In this document: positions 26,798 through 35,717 of the stretch, one piece after another
Numbering within the stretch: the first letter of the stretch is position 1
How the letters are laid out: the number at the start of each line of letters is the position of its first letter
DNA from: QZLE01 sp033852075
Lineage (GTDB): Bacteria; Pseudomonadota; Gammaproteobacteria; QZLD01
NCBI GenBank assembly: GCA_033852075.1
Contig: JAWSVC010000008.1
Location: 1-64,000, forward strand
Length of the DNA: 64,000 bases
Direction of reading: 5' to 3'
Notes under the pieces: generated by a model
What the model was told of the DNA's origin: nothing
Seen by the model: only the letters and a program-made list of their open reading frames with translations
Databases searched by the model: none
Position numbers and translations under genes: made by a program

Positions 26798-27160
26798 TTA
26801 ACCTTTAGTAACTTCTTCAATTAAAGCTGCATTTTCTTTAACAACTTTTTGAATCTCATCACCAAGATCTTCACCAAGAGCGACATATGCTTTAAGGTCA
26901 TCAGTGATTTTAAGACCAACGTTATGAGCAGTTTCAGCTTGCTCAGCGATGAAGTTTTGCAAACCTTCTGCATCAGTGATGTTTGTATTAAGAACTTTTT
27001 TAGCATTCTCTATACCTAGTTCTGCATAAGTTCTGATTGTTTCAACGTTTAGCTGAGTAACACGCTCTATACCAGCTACAGAAACTTCTGTAATTTTGCG
27101 TAGTGGCGCAGTTAGTTTTTCAGCTTGCTCTTGAACTTTTTCTAAAATATCTTCGTACAT
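26798..27160 (-). CDS. phasin family protein
   Basis: 120 aa, almost entirely amphipathic helix, without a signal or TM segment. The pattern PLRKITEVSVAGIERVTQLNVETIRTYAELGIENAKKVL matches Phasin_2-type proteins that coat polyhydroxyalkanoate granules. No PHA synthase is in the window, so a PHA role is an inference; in some gammaproteobacteria such proteins are abundant without obvious PHA genes. It has its own strong terminator and AGGAAAG before the ATG, suggesting high expression. Confidence 0.8.
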   Translation of the reverse strand: MYEDILEKVQEQAEKLTAPLRKITEVSVAGIERVTQLNVETIRTYAELGIENAKKVLNTNITDAEGLQNFIAEQAETAHNVGLKITDDLKAYVALGEDLGDEIQKVVKENAALIEEVTKG

Positions 27161-27415
27161 AATGCTTTCCTTTCAAATAAATTTGGTTGTTTTCTTAACT
27201 GTTGATATCAGTTTAGCCTTGATGTTTGTGCATTGCAACAAAAATCGCTTTTTTATATGCATTTTTATCCTTAAAAACCTGATACTCATAAAAATATTCT
27301 TTTATTTACAACTACTTACACCAAGCAAGAGAAAATTGTATTTTTTTGTGCATTGCCGCATTTTTTTGCGTATTTTTGCTTATTTTTGTACTCAGCCATC
27401 AATAATTATTTAGTA

Positions 27416-27591
27416 AAAAGCCTAAAATCTGATATATTCCATACCTTAGCGACACGATGCACGGACGTTTTGAGGTTTGAACAATGAATGTTCTTCTGCC
27501 ATTTTCAGCTTTCTGCTAGCTTACAAAGCCAATCGTGTCTTTCTCAGCCCAACATTGGGCTTCTCGTATATCTTTTAGAGGTTGTTTTGAA
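27416..27591 (+). promoter_or_regulatory. structured 5' leader of the RRM gene with possible promoter
   Basis: Possible -35 TTTAGT and -10 TATATT (27433-27438, 18-base spacing) would start transcription near 27445. Downstream, GACACGAT (27451-27458) can pair with ATCGTGTC (27532-27539), enclosing a small hairpin GAACA-ATGAA-TGTTC (27479-27493). A further perfect hairpin AGCCCAA-CA-TTGGGCT lies at 27546-27561, before AGAGG and the ATG at 27592. The remaining gap 27161-27415 is AT-rich with no gene. Confidence 0.5.
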
Positions 27592-28071
27592 ATGAAAATA
27601 AAATCGATAATTATTTTGATAGTATGCGCAATTACCGGATATTTTGTTGCTCCTCATATTAGCTTAGATGCTAATACCTTTACTATTGGCATCATAATTG
27701 GAGGTATATTACAAACTTTGCTAATATTAGTTTCAGCTACCAACAGTACAAAAACCACATCTTCTGACTCTGATAATGATAACAGTGGCAAAAAAACGGT
27801 CTATGTTGGTAATCTTGATTTTGATATCACCGAAGAAGCTATTAGCGCCTTGTTTGAAACCTATGGCGAAATATCAACTGTACGTTTAATGCGCGATAAA
27901 GAAACGGGTAAAGGCCGTGGATTTTGCTTTGTTGAAATGGATGCAGCTGGTGCGCAAACAGCAATCGACTCACTTAATGGCAGCGACTTTTCAGGCAGAA
28001 CTCTAAAGGTCAATATTGCCAATAACAGACGTAATTATAATAATACCCGCAGACGTTATTCACGCAGATAA
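27592..28071 (+). CDS. membrane-anchored RNA-recognition-motif protein
   Basis: 159 aa from the ATG at 27592. Residues 3-20 and about 30-48 are two hydrophobic segments, followed by a Ser/Thr/Asp linker (50-66) and one RRM (69-142) with RNP2 VYVGNL (70-75) and RNP1 KGRGFCFV (107-114). The basic tail is rich in Arg, Asn and Tyr (NNRRNYNNTRRRYSRR). RRM proteins bind single-stranded RNA; bacterial ones are often cold-induced. The two-TM anchor is less usual and implies RNA binding at the membrane. The gene is single, between a structured leader and a terminator. Confidence 0.88.
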   Translation: MKIKSIIILIVCAITGYFVAPHISLDANTFTIGIIIGGILQTLLILVSATNSTKTTSSDSDNDNSGKKTVYVGNLDFDITEEAISALFETYGEISTVRLMRDKETGKGRGFCFVEMDAAGAQTAIDSLNGSDFSGRTLKVNIANNRRNYNNTRRRYSRR

Positions 28072-28094
28072 TTACATTACATATATCAAATTAG

Positions 28095-28128
28095 AAAAGG
28101 CCTTAACACAAGGCCTTTTTCTTTTTTT
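28095..28128 (+). terminator. terminator of the RRM gene
   Basis: AAAAGGCCTT-AACAC-AAGGCCTTTTTCTTTTTTT, 24 bases after the stop codon. Confidence 0.9.
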
Positions 28129-28291
28129 ACTTTCTTTACAGCCTTTTTCAGCTACTTTATAAAAATAAAATGATTTATATTATGGAAAGCAAGTAAACCT
28201 TTCATGCTTTCAATCGTTTGATAATAGAAATTAACACTATTGTTGTGTACAGTAACCACTGATTGCTACTTGTTCTTTATAAGGAATAACA

Positions 28292-29620
28292 ATGCCAATA
28301 TCTAGTTTCTCTTTAAAAACTATGGGCCCGATACTTCTCGTAATCGGATCAGTCTTCCCAGGAACCGGCTATGCTGCGGATACTCTTGTATCTATCTATG
28401 ATGATGCCTTAAAAAAAGACCCGGAACTACAACAGGAAAAATCTTCGTTATCCGCAACCAAAGAGTTGATTCCTCAGGCAAAATCTCTACTAATGCCTAC
28501 TGTGGCAGCATCTGCTTCCTATAGCCATTCCGACATTAACAGTAAAACCAGCGCAGACTACAGATCAGAATCGACAACTTACGGAATATCTATTCAACAA
28601 CCATTACTTAATTTAGGTGCACTTTCTTTATGGAACCAGGCAGAAGCTACAGTTTCACAAGCTGAATATGAGCTTAAAACTATTGAAAATGAGTTAATAA
28701 CCAGGGTAACTACGGCATATCTTGAAGCCTTAGCAGCACAAGACGACGTTGATTTCGCCGAAGCAGAAAAAAAATCAATCCTTAAACAGCTTGAGCAAAG
28801 CAAGAAAAAACATGAATATGGTCAGATTGCAGCTACCGGCGTTTATGAGGCTCAGGCCAGATATGACCTGATAATTGCCGAACAGATACAAACCTATAAT
28901 ACCTTACAAAGCAAATTAGAAACACTTCAGGAAATTACTGGCCGTGAAGTATCACAACTATTACCTCTTAGGGATGATATTAGGTTACTGCAACCAGAGC
29001 CAAATCGTGTCGAAGATTGGAATAAAATAGCTCTTGAGAAAAACCCTCAATTGCAAGCCCTTATTCAAATGCAGCATGCGGCGGAAGAAAACATAGCTTA
29101 TAAAAAAAGTTCCCGTTATCCTACTTTAGATCTGACCGGAGCATTACAAAATTCAAATACTGACGGCTTATCCCATAGAGAAGATGAAACAGCAACAATA
29201 GGAATTTCTTTATCCATTCCTATATATACCGGAGGAAGTATTAGCTCGACCATTCGCGAAGCAAAATTCAAATATGATGAAGCTCGCTACGGTGTTGAAC
29301 AAGTTCGCCGCTCTTTAACCAAACAGGTAAGAGATGCATTTCGAGGCATTTCATCCAGTATCAGCCAGGTAAAGGCACTTGAACAAGCTCTAAAATCTAA
29401 TGAAATTGCATATGAGGCAATTGAAGCCGGCTATGAAATTGGTACCAGAACCATGGTTGATCTGCTAGATGCTCAAACCGAACTCCACCGTGCCAAACTT
29501 AATCTAAAAAGTGCAAAATACAACTTTTTAATAAACCAATTCCTGCTCAAACAGGCAGCTGGCATTATCAGTATTAATGATATAAATGAGCTTAATAACC
29601 AACTTGTTGAAACACATTAA
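28292..29620 (+). CDS. TolC-family outer-membrane channel protein
   Basis: 442 aa. Signal peptide (about 1-28, ending GTGYAA), then the TolC-type start DTLVSIYDDALKKDPELQQEKSSLSATKELIPQAKSLLMPTVAASASYS, two repeats of long helices with strands, and the conserved YEAIEAGYEIGTRTMVDLLDAQTELHRAKLN segment near the C-terminus. It forms the trimeric exit duct of type I secretion or RND efflux systems. No membrane fusion protein or transporter gene is adjacent, so this is probably the shared housekeeping TolC. Confidence 0.93.
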   Translation: MPISSFSLKTMGPILLVIGSVFPGTGYAADTLVSIYDDALKKDPELQQEKSSLSATKELIPQAKSLLMPTVAASASYSHSDINSKTSADYRSESTTYGISIQQPLLNLGALSLWNQAEATVSQAEYELKTIENELITRVTTAYLEALAAQDDVDFAEAEKKSILKQLEQSKKKHEYGQIAATGVYEAQARYDLIIAEQIQTYNTLQSKLETLQEITGREVSQLLPLRDDIRLLQPEPNRVEDWNKIALEKNPQLQALIQMQHAAEENIAYKKSSRYPTLDLTGALQNSNTDGLSHREDETATIGISLSIPIYTGGSISSTIREAKFKYDEARYGVEQVRRSLTKQVRDAFRGISSSISQVKALEQALKSNEIAYEAIEAGYEIGTRTMVDLLDAQTELHRAKLNLKSAKYNFLINQFLLKQAAGIISINDINELNNQLVETH

Positions 29621-29629
29621 TTTAGCACC

Positions 29630-30166
29630 ATGATCGACAGCATTGGAACTATTCGCAAGGTAAAACTGGATGATGCAAGTACAATTTGCAACATCTATAA
29701 CCATTATGTCGAAAATACAATTATCACCTTTGAAGAGAAGAAGGTAACTATATCTGACATGAAGCAACGCATAAGGGAAACCAAACTAAAATTCCCTTGG
29801 CTTGTTTACTGTGATACTAAAGGTGATATTTTGGGTTATGCCTATGCTACTAAATGGAAATCACGCAGTGCATATCAATATTCTGTAGAAAGCTCTGTTT
29901 ACATTAATCAAGGTCATATAAAAAAGGGGATTGGTACCAGACTTTATTCTGAGTTAATAAACAAACTCATATCCTTAGGCTATCATGCCGCCATAGGGGG
30001 AATAGCTATCCCAAACCAACAAAGCATTGCATTGCACGAAAAACTTGGTTTTGAAAAGGTAGCCCACTTTAATCAAGTCGGTAAAAAATTTGGCGAATGG
30101 ATTGATGTAGAATATTGGGAGTTAGCTCTCGACAAATACGCATCACTAGTTTCTACACCAGCATAA
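29630..30166 (+). CDS. GNAT acetyltransferase, phosphinothricin acetyltransferase (Pat/Bar) family
   Basis: 178 aa. GNAT fold: IRKVKLDDASTICNIYNHYVENTIITFEE at the start as in Pat proteins; SSVYINQGHIKKGIGTRLYSELI carries the acetyl-CoA loop (usual form QxxGxG, here KKGIGT); then GGIAIPNQQSIALHEKLGFEKVAHFNQVGKKFG. It would N-acetylate a small amine or amino-acid analogue; chromosomal members often act on methionine sulfoximine or sulfone. It lies 9 bases after the TolC gene. Confidence 0.88.
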   Translation: MIDSIGTIRKVKLDDASTICNIYNHYVENTIITFEEKKVTISDMKQRIRETKLKFPWLVYCDTKGDILGYAYATKWKSRSAYQYSVESSVYINQGHIKKGIGTRLYSELINKLISLGYHAAIGGIAIPNQQSIALHEKLGFEKVAHFNQVGKKFGEWIDVEYWELALDKYASLVSTPA

Positions 30167-30174
30167 GACACAAG

Positions 30175-30945
30175 ATGCTAATAGACACCCACTGTCATAT
30201 CAACCTTACCGACTTTGATGATGATCGCGAACAAATACTTAACACTTGCTGTACTGATGGTATCGGAATATTAATAGCGCCAGGAATATTCCAAAAAGAC
30301 TGGGAAAATCTGGTAAATATAGCGTCAAAATATTCAGTGATAAGACCCGCTCTCGGCCTACATCCACTCTATATTGCGCAACATACCCAAGATGATATTA
30401 ATAAACTAGAAGAAATTATCCGCACTAATAAGGACATTGTTGCCATTGGTGAGATTGGACTAGATCTGTATGACGAGCATCCTGATATCGATACCCAGCA
30501 ATGGTATTTCTCTGAGCAGGTAAAAATCGCCAAAAAATATCATCTGCCCTTAATTGTTCATGCTAGAAAATCCCACGATCTAATCCTGAAAACAATACGC
30601 CAACTTGATTTTAAATTCGGCGGAACCATCCACGCATTTTCCGGAAGTCTGCAGCAAGCTAAAATATTTATTGAACTTGGATTCAAATTGGGATTTGGTG
30701 GCACCATAACTTATGAACGCGCAAAAAAAACCAGAGAGGTTCTACAGCAAATACCATTGAAAAGTATCGTCCTGGAAACAGATGCGCCCTTTATGCCCCC
30801 TTTTAATAAACAAGGAATACGAAATACACCGGTTAATCTGCGCATGATACTTAAATGTGCTGCTAAATTGCGCGACATCCCAGAAGAGGAAATAGAAGAA
30901 ATCAGCTTTAGAAATAGCGTTAGTGTCTTTAATTTAAATATTTAG
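30175..30945 (+). CDS. tatD: TatD-family metal-dependent hydrolase
   Basis: 256 aa from the ATG at 30175. TIM-barrel metal ligands: DTHCHI at the start, GEIGLDLYD, LPLIVHARKSHD, HAFSG and LETDAPFMPP. Related proteins are 3'-5' exonucleases or deacylases. TatD and its paralogues YcfH and YjjV are hard to separate; the symbol is at family level. The start was chosen so that the metal motif is N-terminal; the longer frame would run through the acetyltransferase end. Confidence 0.88.
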   Translation: MLIDTHCHINLTDFDDDREQILNTCCTDGIGILIAPGIFQKDWENLVNIASKYSVIRPALGLHPLYIAQHTQDDINKLEEIIRTNKDIVAIGEIGLDLYDEHPDIDTQQWYFSEQVKIAKKYHLPLIVHARKSHDLILKTIRQLDFKFGGTIHAFSGSLQQAKIFIELGFKLGFGGTITYERAKKTREVLQQIPLKSIVLETDAPFMPPFNKQGIRNTPVNLRMILKCAAKLRDIPEEEIEEISFRNSVSVFNLNI

Positions 30946-31058
30946 ATTGCGAAACTTGCCTTAAGCACTACAAATATCCAGTTAATTCAATCAAATTATT
31001 TTTTGAATTATTCCTCTTGCGCTACAATTCTAACTCTTAGTTCTATGGATTAATCACA

Positions 31059-31781
31059 GTGCAAAACTTTCTCGAAAGAACTCATATTCTAGTCGGTGAT
31101 GACGGGCTAAAAAAACTCAACCAGGCAAATGTACTTGTCGCTGGCCTAGGCGGTGTTGGAGCATATGTAGTTGAAGCATTGACCCGATCCGGCATTGGCA
31201 AACTTACCATTGTCGATAATGATGTAGTAAGTCAATCCAATATCAATCGCCAGTTACCTGCACTTAATTCAACCATTGGCAAGCCTAAAACCACCATCAT
31301 TGAACACCGTATAAAAGATATCAATCCAGACTGCGAGCTGACCGTAATCAATGATTTTCTACGTAACGAAAACATCAGTGAATATTTACAGGCTCAGCAA
31401 TACGACTACATAGCTGATTGCATCGACAGTCTCAATAGCAAAGTTGGCCTAGTAGAAACTGCATATAATCTAGGACTTAATATCATCTCCAGCATGGGGG
31501 CCGGTGGCAAACTTGATCCAACCAGAATTGAAGTTGCTGACCTTTTCAAAACACACGAATGCCCACTGGCAAAAATGATGCGCAGTCGCCTGCGCAGACG
31601 TGGGATTAAGAAAGGTATCAAAGCCGTGTTTTCATCAGAGATCCCACAAAGACCTCTCCCCCCAGAACCTACCAATTCAGGACGACCTCGATCAGTAGTA
31701 GGCTCTATTAGTTTTATTCCATCTATCTTTGGCTTAATGATGGCAGGGATAATTATCAATGACATATTGAATACAGAATAG
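31059..31781 (+). CDS. tcdA: tRNA threonylcarbamoyladenosine dehydratase
   Basis: E1-like enzyme that cyclises t6A37 in tRNAs to ct6A using ATP. 240 aa. ATP-binding VLVAGLGGVGAYVVEALTRSG, the DNDVV acidic motif, SNINRQLPA, and ADCIDSLNSKVGL are present; the Cys in THECPLAKMMRSRLRRRGI corresponds to the family's sulfur-relay region. The start is GTG at 31059 with GGA upstream. Confidence 0.93.
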   Translation: MQNFLERTHILVGDDGLKKLNQANVLVAGLGGVGAYVVEALTRSGIGKLTIVDNDVVSQSNINRQLPALNSTIGKPKTTIIEHRIKDINPDCELTVINDFLRNENISEYLQAQQYDYIADCIDSLNSKVGLVETAYNLGLNIISSMGAGGKLDPTRIEVADLFKTHECPLAKMMRSRLRRRGIKKGIKAVFSSEIPQRPLPPEPTNSGRPRSVVGSISFIPSIFGLMMAGIIINDILNTE

Positions 31782-31822
31782 ACTACGCTTATATGCAGGA
31801 ACCCCCAATAAGGCATAATACA

Positions 31823-33139
31823 ATGAATAACCAGATCGATTACAACCATGTTAATAAACTTCTAAGCTTTATAGACAACAGCCCTAGTCCTTGGCATGCT
31901 TGCAACAAGGTTGCAACAGAATTAGAACAAGCTGGTTATCAGCAGTTACATGAACATGAAAGCTGGAAACTGGAACAGAATCATGGCTACTATGTTATTC
32001 GTGATGACTCCTCAATAATTGCCTTTAAAACAGGCAATCAACCCCTGCAAGAAACAGGTTTTCGCTGCATAGGGGCGCATGTTGATTCCCCTACTTTACG
32101 AGTAAAACCAAATCCGATTGAAGAAAAAAACGGCATTAACCGGATTGGGGTTGAAACCTATGGCGGTGCCATCCTCGCAACCTTTACCGATCGCGATTTG
32201 AGCCTGGCAGGCAGAGTTGTTTATAAAGATGATAACAACTGGCTTGGCTGCAGATCCGTATTGGTTGATTTAGAAGAACCAATAGTAAGAATCCCCAACC
32301 TTGCCATCCACATGAATCGCGAGGTCAACGAAAAAGGTCTCATACTTGATAAACAAACGGAACTGCCTTTAATTCTTGGCAACATAAGCTCAGAACTCCC
32401 TAATGAAGATAGATTCAAACAGCTATTAACTGAAAAATCAGGAATCAAGACCGAAGATATTATCTCCTGGGAACTTTGTACCTATGACACCCAGAAAGCT
32501 TCTCTTTACGGCATAGACAAAGAATTTTTTGCGTCCAGACAGATTGACAATCTGGCATCTTGCCATGCTGCAGTTTCGGCATTAATCACTAGCAAACAAG
32601 CTACTGCAACCACCAATATCTGCGCATTTTTCGACCATGAAGAAATTGGTAGCAGTTCGATAAAAGGTGCTGACGGAAGCTTTATAAGCGACATCTTGCA
32701 AAGAATTGCCAATAGCATGGGCTGCAACGATGAAGAGTACAGAATAGCATTAGCACTAAGCTTTATAATCAGTGCCGATATGTCTCATGCATACCATCCA
32801 AACTTTCCACAGTTTTATGATGATAGCCATAAGATCATGGTTAATGCTGGTCCGGCAATTAAGATAAATGCCAATCAACGCTATACTTCAACAGCCGTTA
32901 CCGAGGCATTTTTCATCCGTCTATGTGAAGCAGCAAATGTCCCTTATCAAAAATATGTGCACAGAACTAACCTACCATGTGGCAGTACTATCGGCCCGAT
33001 GGTATCCGCACAACTCGGCATCAAATCTGTGGATATTGGTAATCCAATGTGGTCGATGCACAGCATTCGTGAAAGTGCTGGCGTATTAGACCATAACTAT
33101 CTGATCCAAGTTTTCGAACAATACTTTTCCGGCAAATAA
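31823..33139 (+). CDS. apeB: M18-family aminopeptidase
   Basis: 438 aa. Dinuclear zinc aminopeptidase with preference for acidic N-termini. Visible motifs are GAHVDSPTLRVKPNP, the catalytic FASRQIDNLASC, FFDHEEIGSSSIKGADGSF and SADMSHAYHPNF, and the C-terminal VDIGNPMWSMHSIRE. I prefer the ATG at 31823, which leads directly into the family start (DYNHVNKLLSFIDNSPSPWHA); an upstream ATG at 31793 is possible. birA follows after 8 bases. Confidence 0.93.
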   Translation: MNNQIDYNHVNKLLSFIDNSPSPWHACNKVATELEQAGYQQLHEHESWKLEQNHGYYVIRDDSSIIAFKTGNQPLQETGFRCIGAHVDSPTLRVKPNPIEEKNGINRIGVETYGGAILATFTDRDLSLAGRVVYKDDNNWLGCRSVLVDLEEPIVRIPNLAIHMNREVNEKGLILDKQTELPLILGNISSELPNEDRFKQLLTEKSGIKTEDIISWELCTYDTQKASLYGIDKEFFASRQIDNLASCHAAVSALITSKQATATTNICAFFDHEEIGSSSIKGADGSFISDILQRIANSMGCNDEEYRIALALSFIISADMSHAYHPNFPQFYDDSHKIMVNAGPAIKINANQRYTSTAVTEAFFIRLCEAANVPYQKYVHRTNLPCGSTIGPMVSAQLGIKSVDIGNPMWSMHSIRESAGVLDHNYLIQVFEQYFSGK

Positions 33140-33147
33140 TCTAAACA

Positions 33148-34125
33148 ATGAGCAACTACCAAAAAATAATCGAACTACTTAATGATGAAGAATATCACTC
33201 CGGTACAGCGATTGGTAAATCATTAAATATTGGGCGCAGTGCCGTATGGAAAAGTATTGAACAACTCAGAGAACTTGGAATAGAGATCGAATCAGCAGGC
33301 CGCAAAGGATATCGCCTTAGCCAATCAATAGAGCTCTTAAACGAAGTCAGCATCCGTTCATCACTAAACAAATCGGAAAACGATTCATATCAACAGTTTG
33401 AAATCTTCGAAACTACAGAATCAACCAACACCCACCTGATGCAAGTTACCAGATACCACACTACCGGCAATCGTGTTTGTCTTGCTGAATTACAAACCGG
33501 CGGTAAAGGAAGAAATGGTAGAAAGTGGCTAGGATCGTTCGCTTCTAACGTTGCTCTTTCTGTTTTGTGGCGTTTTGACACCCTAACGGGAGGATTATCC
33601 GGACTCAGCTTGGTTACTGGCATAGCGGTATGCCGTGCGTGTACCTCTCTAGGTATAACCAACACCCAATTAAAATGGCCAAATGATATATATTGGCAGA
33701 ATCGCAAACTGGGCGGAATTCTTATCGAAATCCAAGGCGAACCGTGGGGACCATGCGATGTAATTATCGGCATCGGCATTAATATTAATCTAAATGAAAA
33801 TACTGGCGCTGACATTGACCAACCTTGGGTAGATTGCACCGAAATAATGGACGGCAATCCTCCTTCTCGCAACGAATTAATAGCTGCAATTCTGGCTGAA
33901 CTAGCTTCACTATTAGATAAATTTCAGCAAGATGGCTTCGAGGCCTTTATCAATGAATGGCAAAAATACGACATACTGCAAGGTCATCCGGTATCGGTTC
34001 ATCTACCAGATAAGACCGAAGAGGGTATAGCTATTGGAATCAATAACGACGGGGCTTTGCTGGTTAAGATCGATGACAAAATCCGTCCGTTTTATTCTGG
34101 TGATGCGTCACTTAGAAGGCGCTAA
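33148..34125 (+). CDS. birA: bifunctional biotin--[acetyl-CoA-carboxylase] ligase / repressor
   Basis: 325 aa. The N-terminal winged-helix domain (about 1-60: GTAIGKSLNIGRSAVWKSIEQLRELG) gives DNA binding. The ligase core shows ETTESTNTHL, the biotin/AMP loop GGKGRNGRKW, LKWPNDIYWQNRKLGGIL and IGIGININ; the C-terminal SH3-like domain follows. It attaches biotin to carboxylases and, with the N-terminal domain intact, probably represses biotin genes. bioA is about 9 kb away but has no recognisable operator. Confidence 0.96.
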   Translation: MSNYQKIIELLNDEEYHSGTAIGKSLNIGRSAVWKSIEQLRELGIEIESAGRKGYRLSQSIELLNEVSIRSSLNKSENDSYQQFEIFETTESTNTHLMQVTRYHTTGNRVCLAELQTGGKGRNGRKWLGSFASNVALSVLWRFDTLTGGLSGLSLVTGIAVCRACTSLGITNTQLKWPNDIYWQNRKLGGILIEIQGEPWGPCDVIIGIGININLNENTGADIDQPWVDCTEIMDGNPPSRNELIAAILAELASLLDKFQQDGFEAFINEWQKYDILQGHPVSVHLPDKTEEGIAIGINNDGALLVKIDDKIRPFYSGDASLRRR

Positions 34126-34146
34126 TTTTTTGATTAACTTAGCTTA

Positions 34147-34245
34147 AAAACAGAAAATCATTTCTCAGACACGCATAAATACATCCATGTAGCTCGCCTG
34201 CAGCTATCCATGCCGCAGACGATATTCGAAATTATTTTCTGTTTT
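34147..34245. repeat. palindromic element whose arm encodes the prmC C-terminus
   Basis: AAAACAGAAAAT (34147-34158) and ATTTTCTGTTTT (34234-34245) are perfectly complementary; with one mismatch the match extends to 17 of 18 bases. The inside contains 'tacatccatgtagctcgcctgcagctatccatg', itself partly palindromic. The right arm includes the stop codon and the last residues (ENRK) of prmC. It lies between convergent birA and prmC. Confidence 0.75.
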
Positions 34246-35080
34246 CTATTCTGCTTCCAACAGTAACCCGATCATGCCCTTGAAGATCCTGCAATGTCTC
34301 AACCTGAACAAAACCTGCTGCAGAAAATATCTCCCGTACCTTTGCACCTTGCTGAAAACCATGTTCAACAGCCAAGACACCATCTGGCTTTAGATGATCC
34401 ATAACCTGTACGGCAATAATTCGAATATCATCCAATCCATCAGCACCAGAAGCCAGAGCACTTCTTGGTTCAAAACGCACATCGGCCTGCTGCAAATGAT
34501 GATCCTCATCCTCAATATACGGGGGATTGGAAATCACAAGATCAAAGCGTTTATCATGCAACGAGGCAAACCAGCTTCCACCAAAGAAATCGATATTATC
34601 AACATGAAGTACTTCTGCATTACGCTTGGCAACCTCAAGAGCAGCCTCGCTTAAATCAACAGCAGATACCTTTGATTTAGAAAACTCGCGCGCCAAAGCA
34701 ATCGCCAAAATACCACTACCAGTACCAAGATCTGCAATATCTAGATTAGAATCAGGAGCAAATCGCTGCAAAGCCAACTCAACTAACAACTCAGTCTCTG
34801 GGCGTGGAATCAAGGTAGCAGGAGAAACCTCGACTCTAAAATCCCAAAAATCACGCCTACCCAAAATATAAGCTACTGGCTCCCCATTTTGTCGCCGCTG
34901 TAAAAGCTGTTGCGCATTCATAAGTTGATCTTCTGAAATATCCAACTCCGGCCAGGTATAAAGATAGGAACGCTCTTTTTTTAAAGCCTCTAGCAGCAAA
35001 AGTTCGGCATCAAGCCTTGGCGTATCAGTTAGGCCTTCTAGTGTTTCAGAAGCACGCTTTAGAAATTCAGATATATTCAT
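34232..35080 (-). CDS. prmC: peptide chain release factor N(5)-glutamine methyltransferase
   Basis: It methylates the Gln of the GGQ motif in release factors RF1 and RF2. 282 aa. SAM-binding DLGTGSGILAIALA, NPPYIEDEDHHL (the NPPY active motif) and an N-terminal helical domain with PVAYILGRRDFWDFRVEVSPATLIPRPETE. In many relatives prmC directly follows prfA; here prfA is about 5 kb away and not linked. The last codons and the stop lie in a repeat arm. Confidence 0.96.
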   Translation of the reverse strand: MNISEFLKRASETLEGLTDTPRLDAELLLLEALKKERSYLYTWPELDISEDQLMNAQQLLQRRQNGEPVAYILGRRDFWDFRVEVSPATLIPRPETELLVELALQRFAPDSNLDIADLGTGSGILAIALAREFSKSKVSAVDLSEAALEVAKRNAEVLHVDNIDFFGGSWFASLHDKRFDLVISNPPYIEDEDHHLQQADVRFEPRSALASGADGLDDIRIIAVQVMDHLKPDGVLAVEHGFQQGAKVREIFSAAGFVQVETLQDLQGHDRVTVGSRIENRK

Positions 35081-35140
35081 TTGTAATATTTAACAATGCA
35101 ACTACGCGAAATGGAAACTTAAAAAGCAAATAAAAACCAA

Positions 35141-35392
35141 TCAACCAACCACGATCCCCTTTTCATAAATCATCACCGGAATATCATCATCAACCCGATA
35201 AACAAGCTCTCGATTTTTGGTAATTAGCGCCTCAACCAGCGGCTCATTTACTATAGAACCATCAACATATTTTACTTCACCCTCCTCAATCTTTTGATTC
35301 AAGATCTCAAGTGCATCCTTATCCATCACTTCAACCGGAATCTTAGTATGGGGACAACACAAAATATCTAATAGTTTTGCATTCACCGGCAC
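35141..35392 (-). CDS. Trm112/YcaR-family small protein
   Basis: 83 aa. LLDILCCPHTKIPVEV at the N-terminus and NRELVYRVDDDIPVMIYEKG at the C-terminus match the YcaR/Trm112 family. Other members have a second Cys after CP (CPxC); here it is CCPHTK, so a zinc site is not evident. In eukaryotes Trm112 activates methyltransferases; the bacterial role is not clear. The start is GTG with GGGAG 7 bases upstream. It is 60 bases upstream of prmC on the same strand, an interesting pairing since Trm112 partners include PrmC-like enzymes; this is inference only. Confidence 0.85.
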   Translation of the reverse strand: MPVNAKLLDILCCPHTKIPVEVMDKDALEILNQKIEEGEVKYVDGSIVNEPLVEALITKNRELVYRVDDDIPVMIYEKGIVVG

Positions 35393-35717
35393 GATAATAC
35401 TCCCAAAATTATATTTAAGTTATGAGAGGGATCTTAGATAAACAACTAAATTAAATCAAACACCGAATAATATTCATCGGTTTGTGAAAAGGTTTTCAAA
35501 ACCAACAAAAATTATAGATAAAGTGTGATTTATCCCTCGAACACCAATCTATCCAACTTGCGAAATCACACTTATAAGCTTGAATTAATATTATAAAGTG
35601 GCAAATTATTTTACTAAAGAAACCGTACTATTTTGCCGCTAATTATTAATGAAGTAAGGAATAAATGTTCCAAAAAATAATACTAATAACGCGAACATAT
35701 AAAGGTGCAAAACAACA
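35393..35717. other. 325-base divergent intergenic region with an 11-bp inverted repeat
   Basis: No gene seen. AAGTGTGATTT (35521-35531) and AAATCACACTT (35563-35573) are perfectly complementary, 31 bases apart, upstream of the ClpX-like gene. It could be an operator dyad or part of a leader. No strong -35/-10 is seen. Confidence 0.5.

Noticed and set aside
26028..27160. Reading engB to phasin as one operon
   Set aside because: A strong terminator at 26731-26783 lies between the phasin stop and the engB start.
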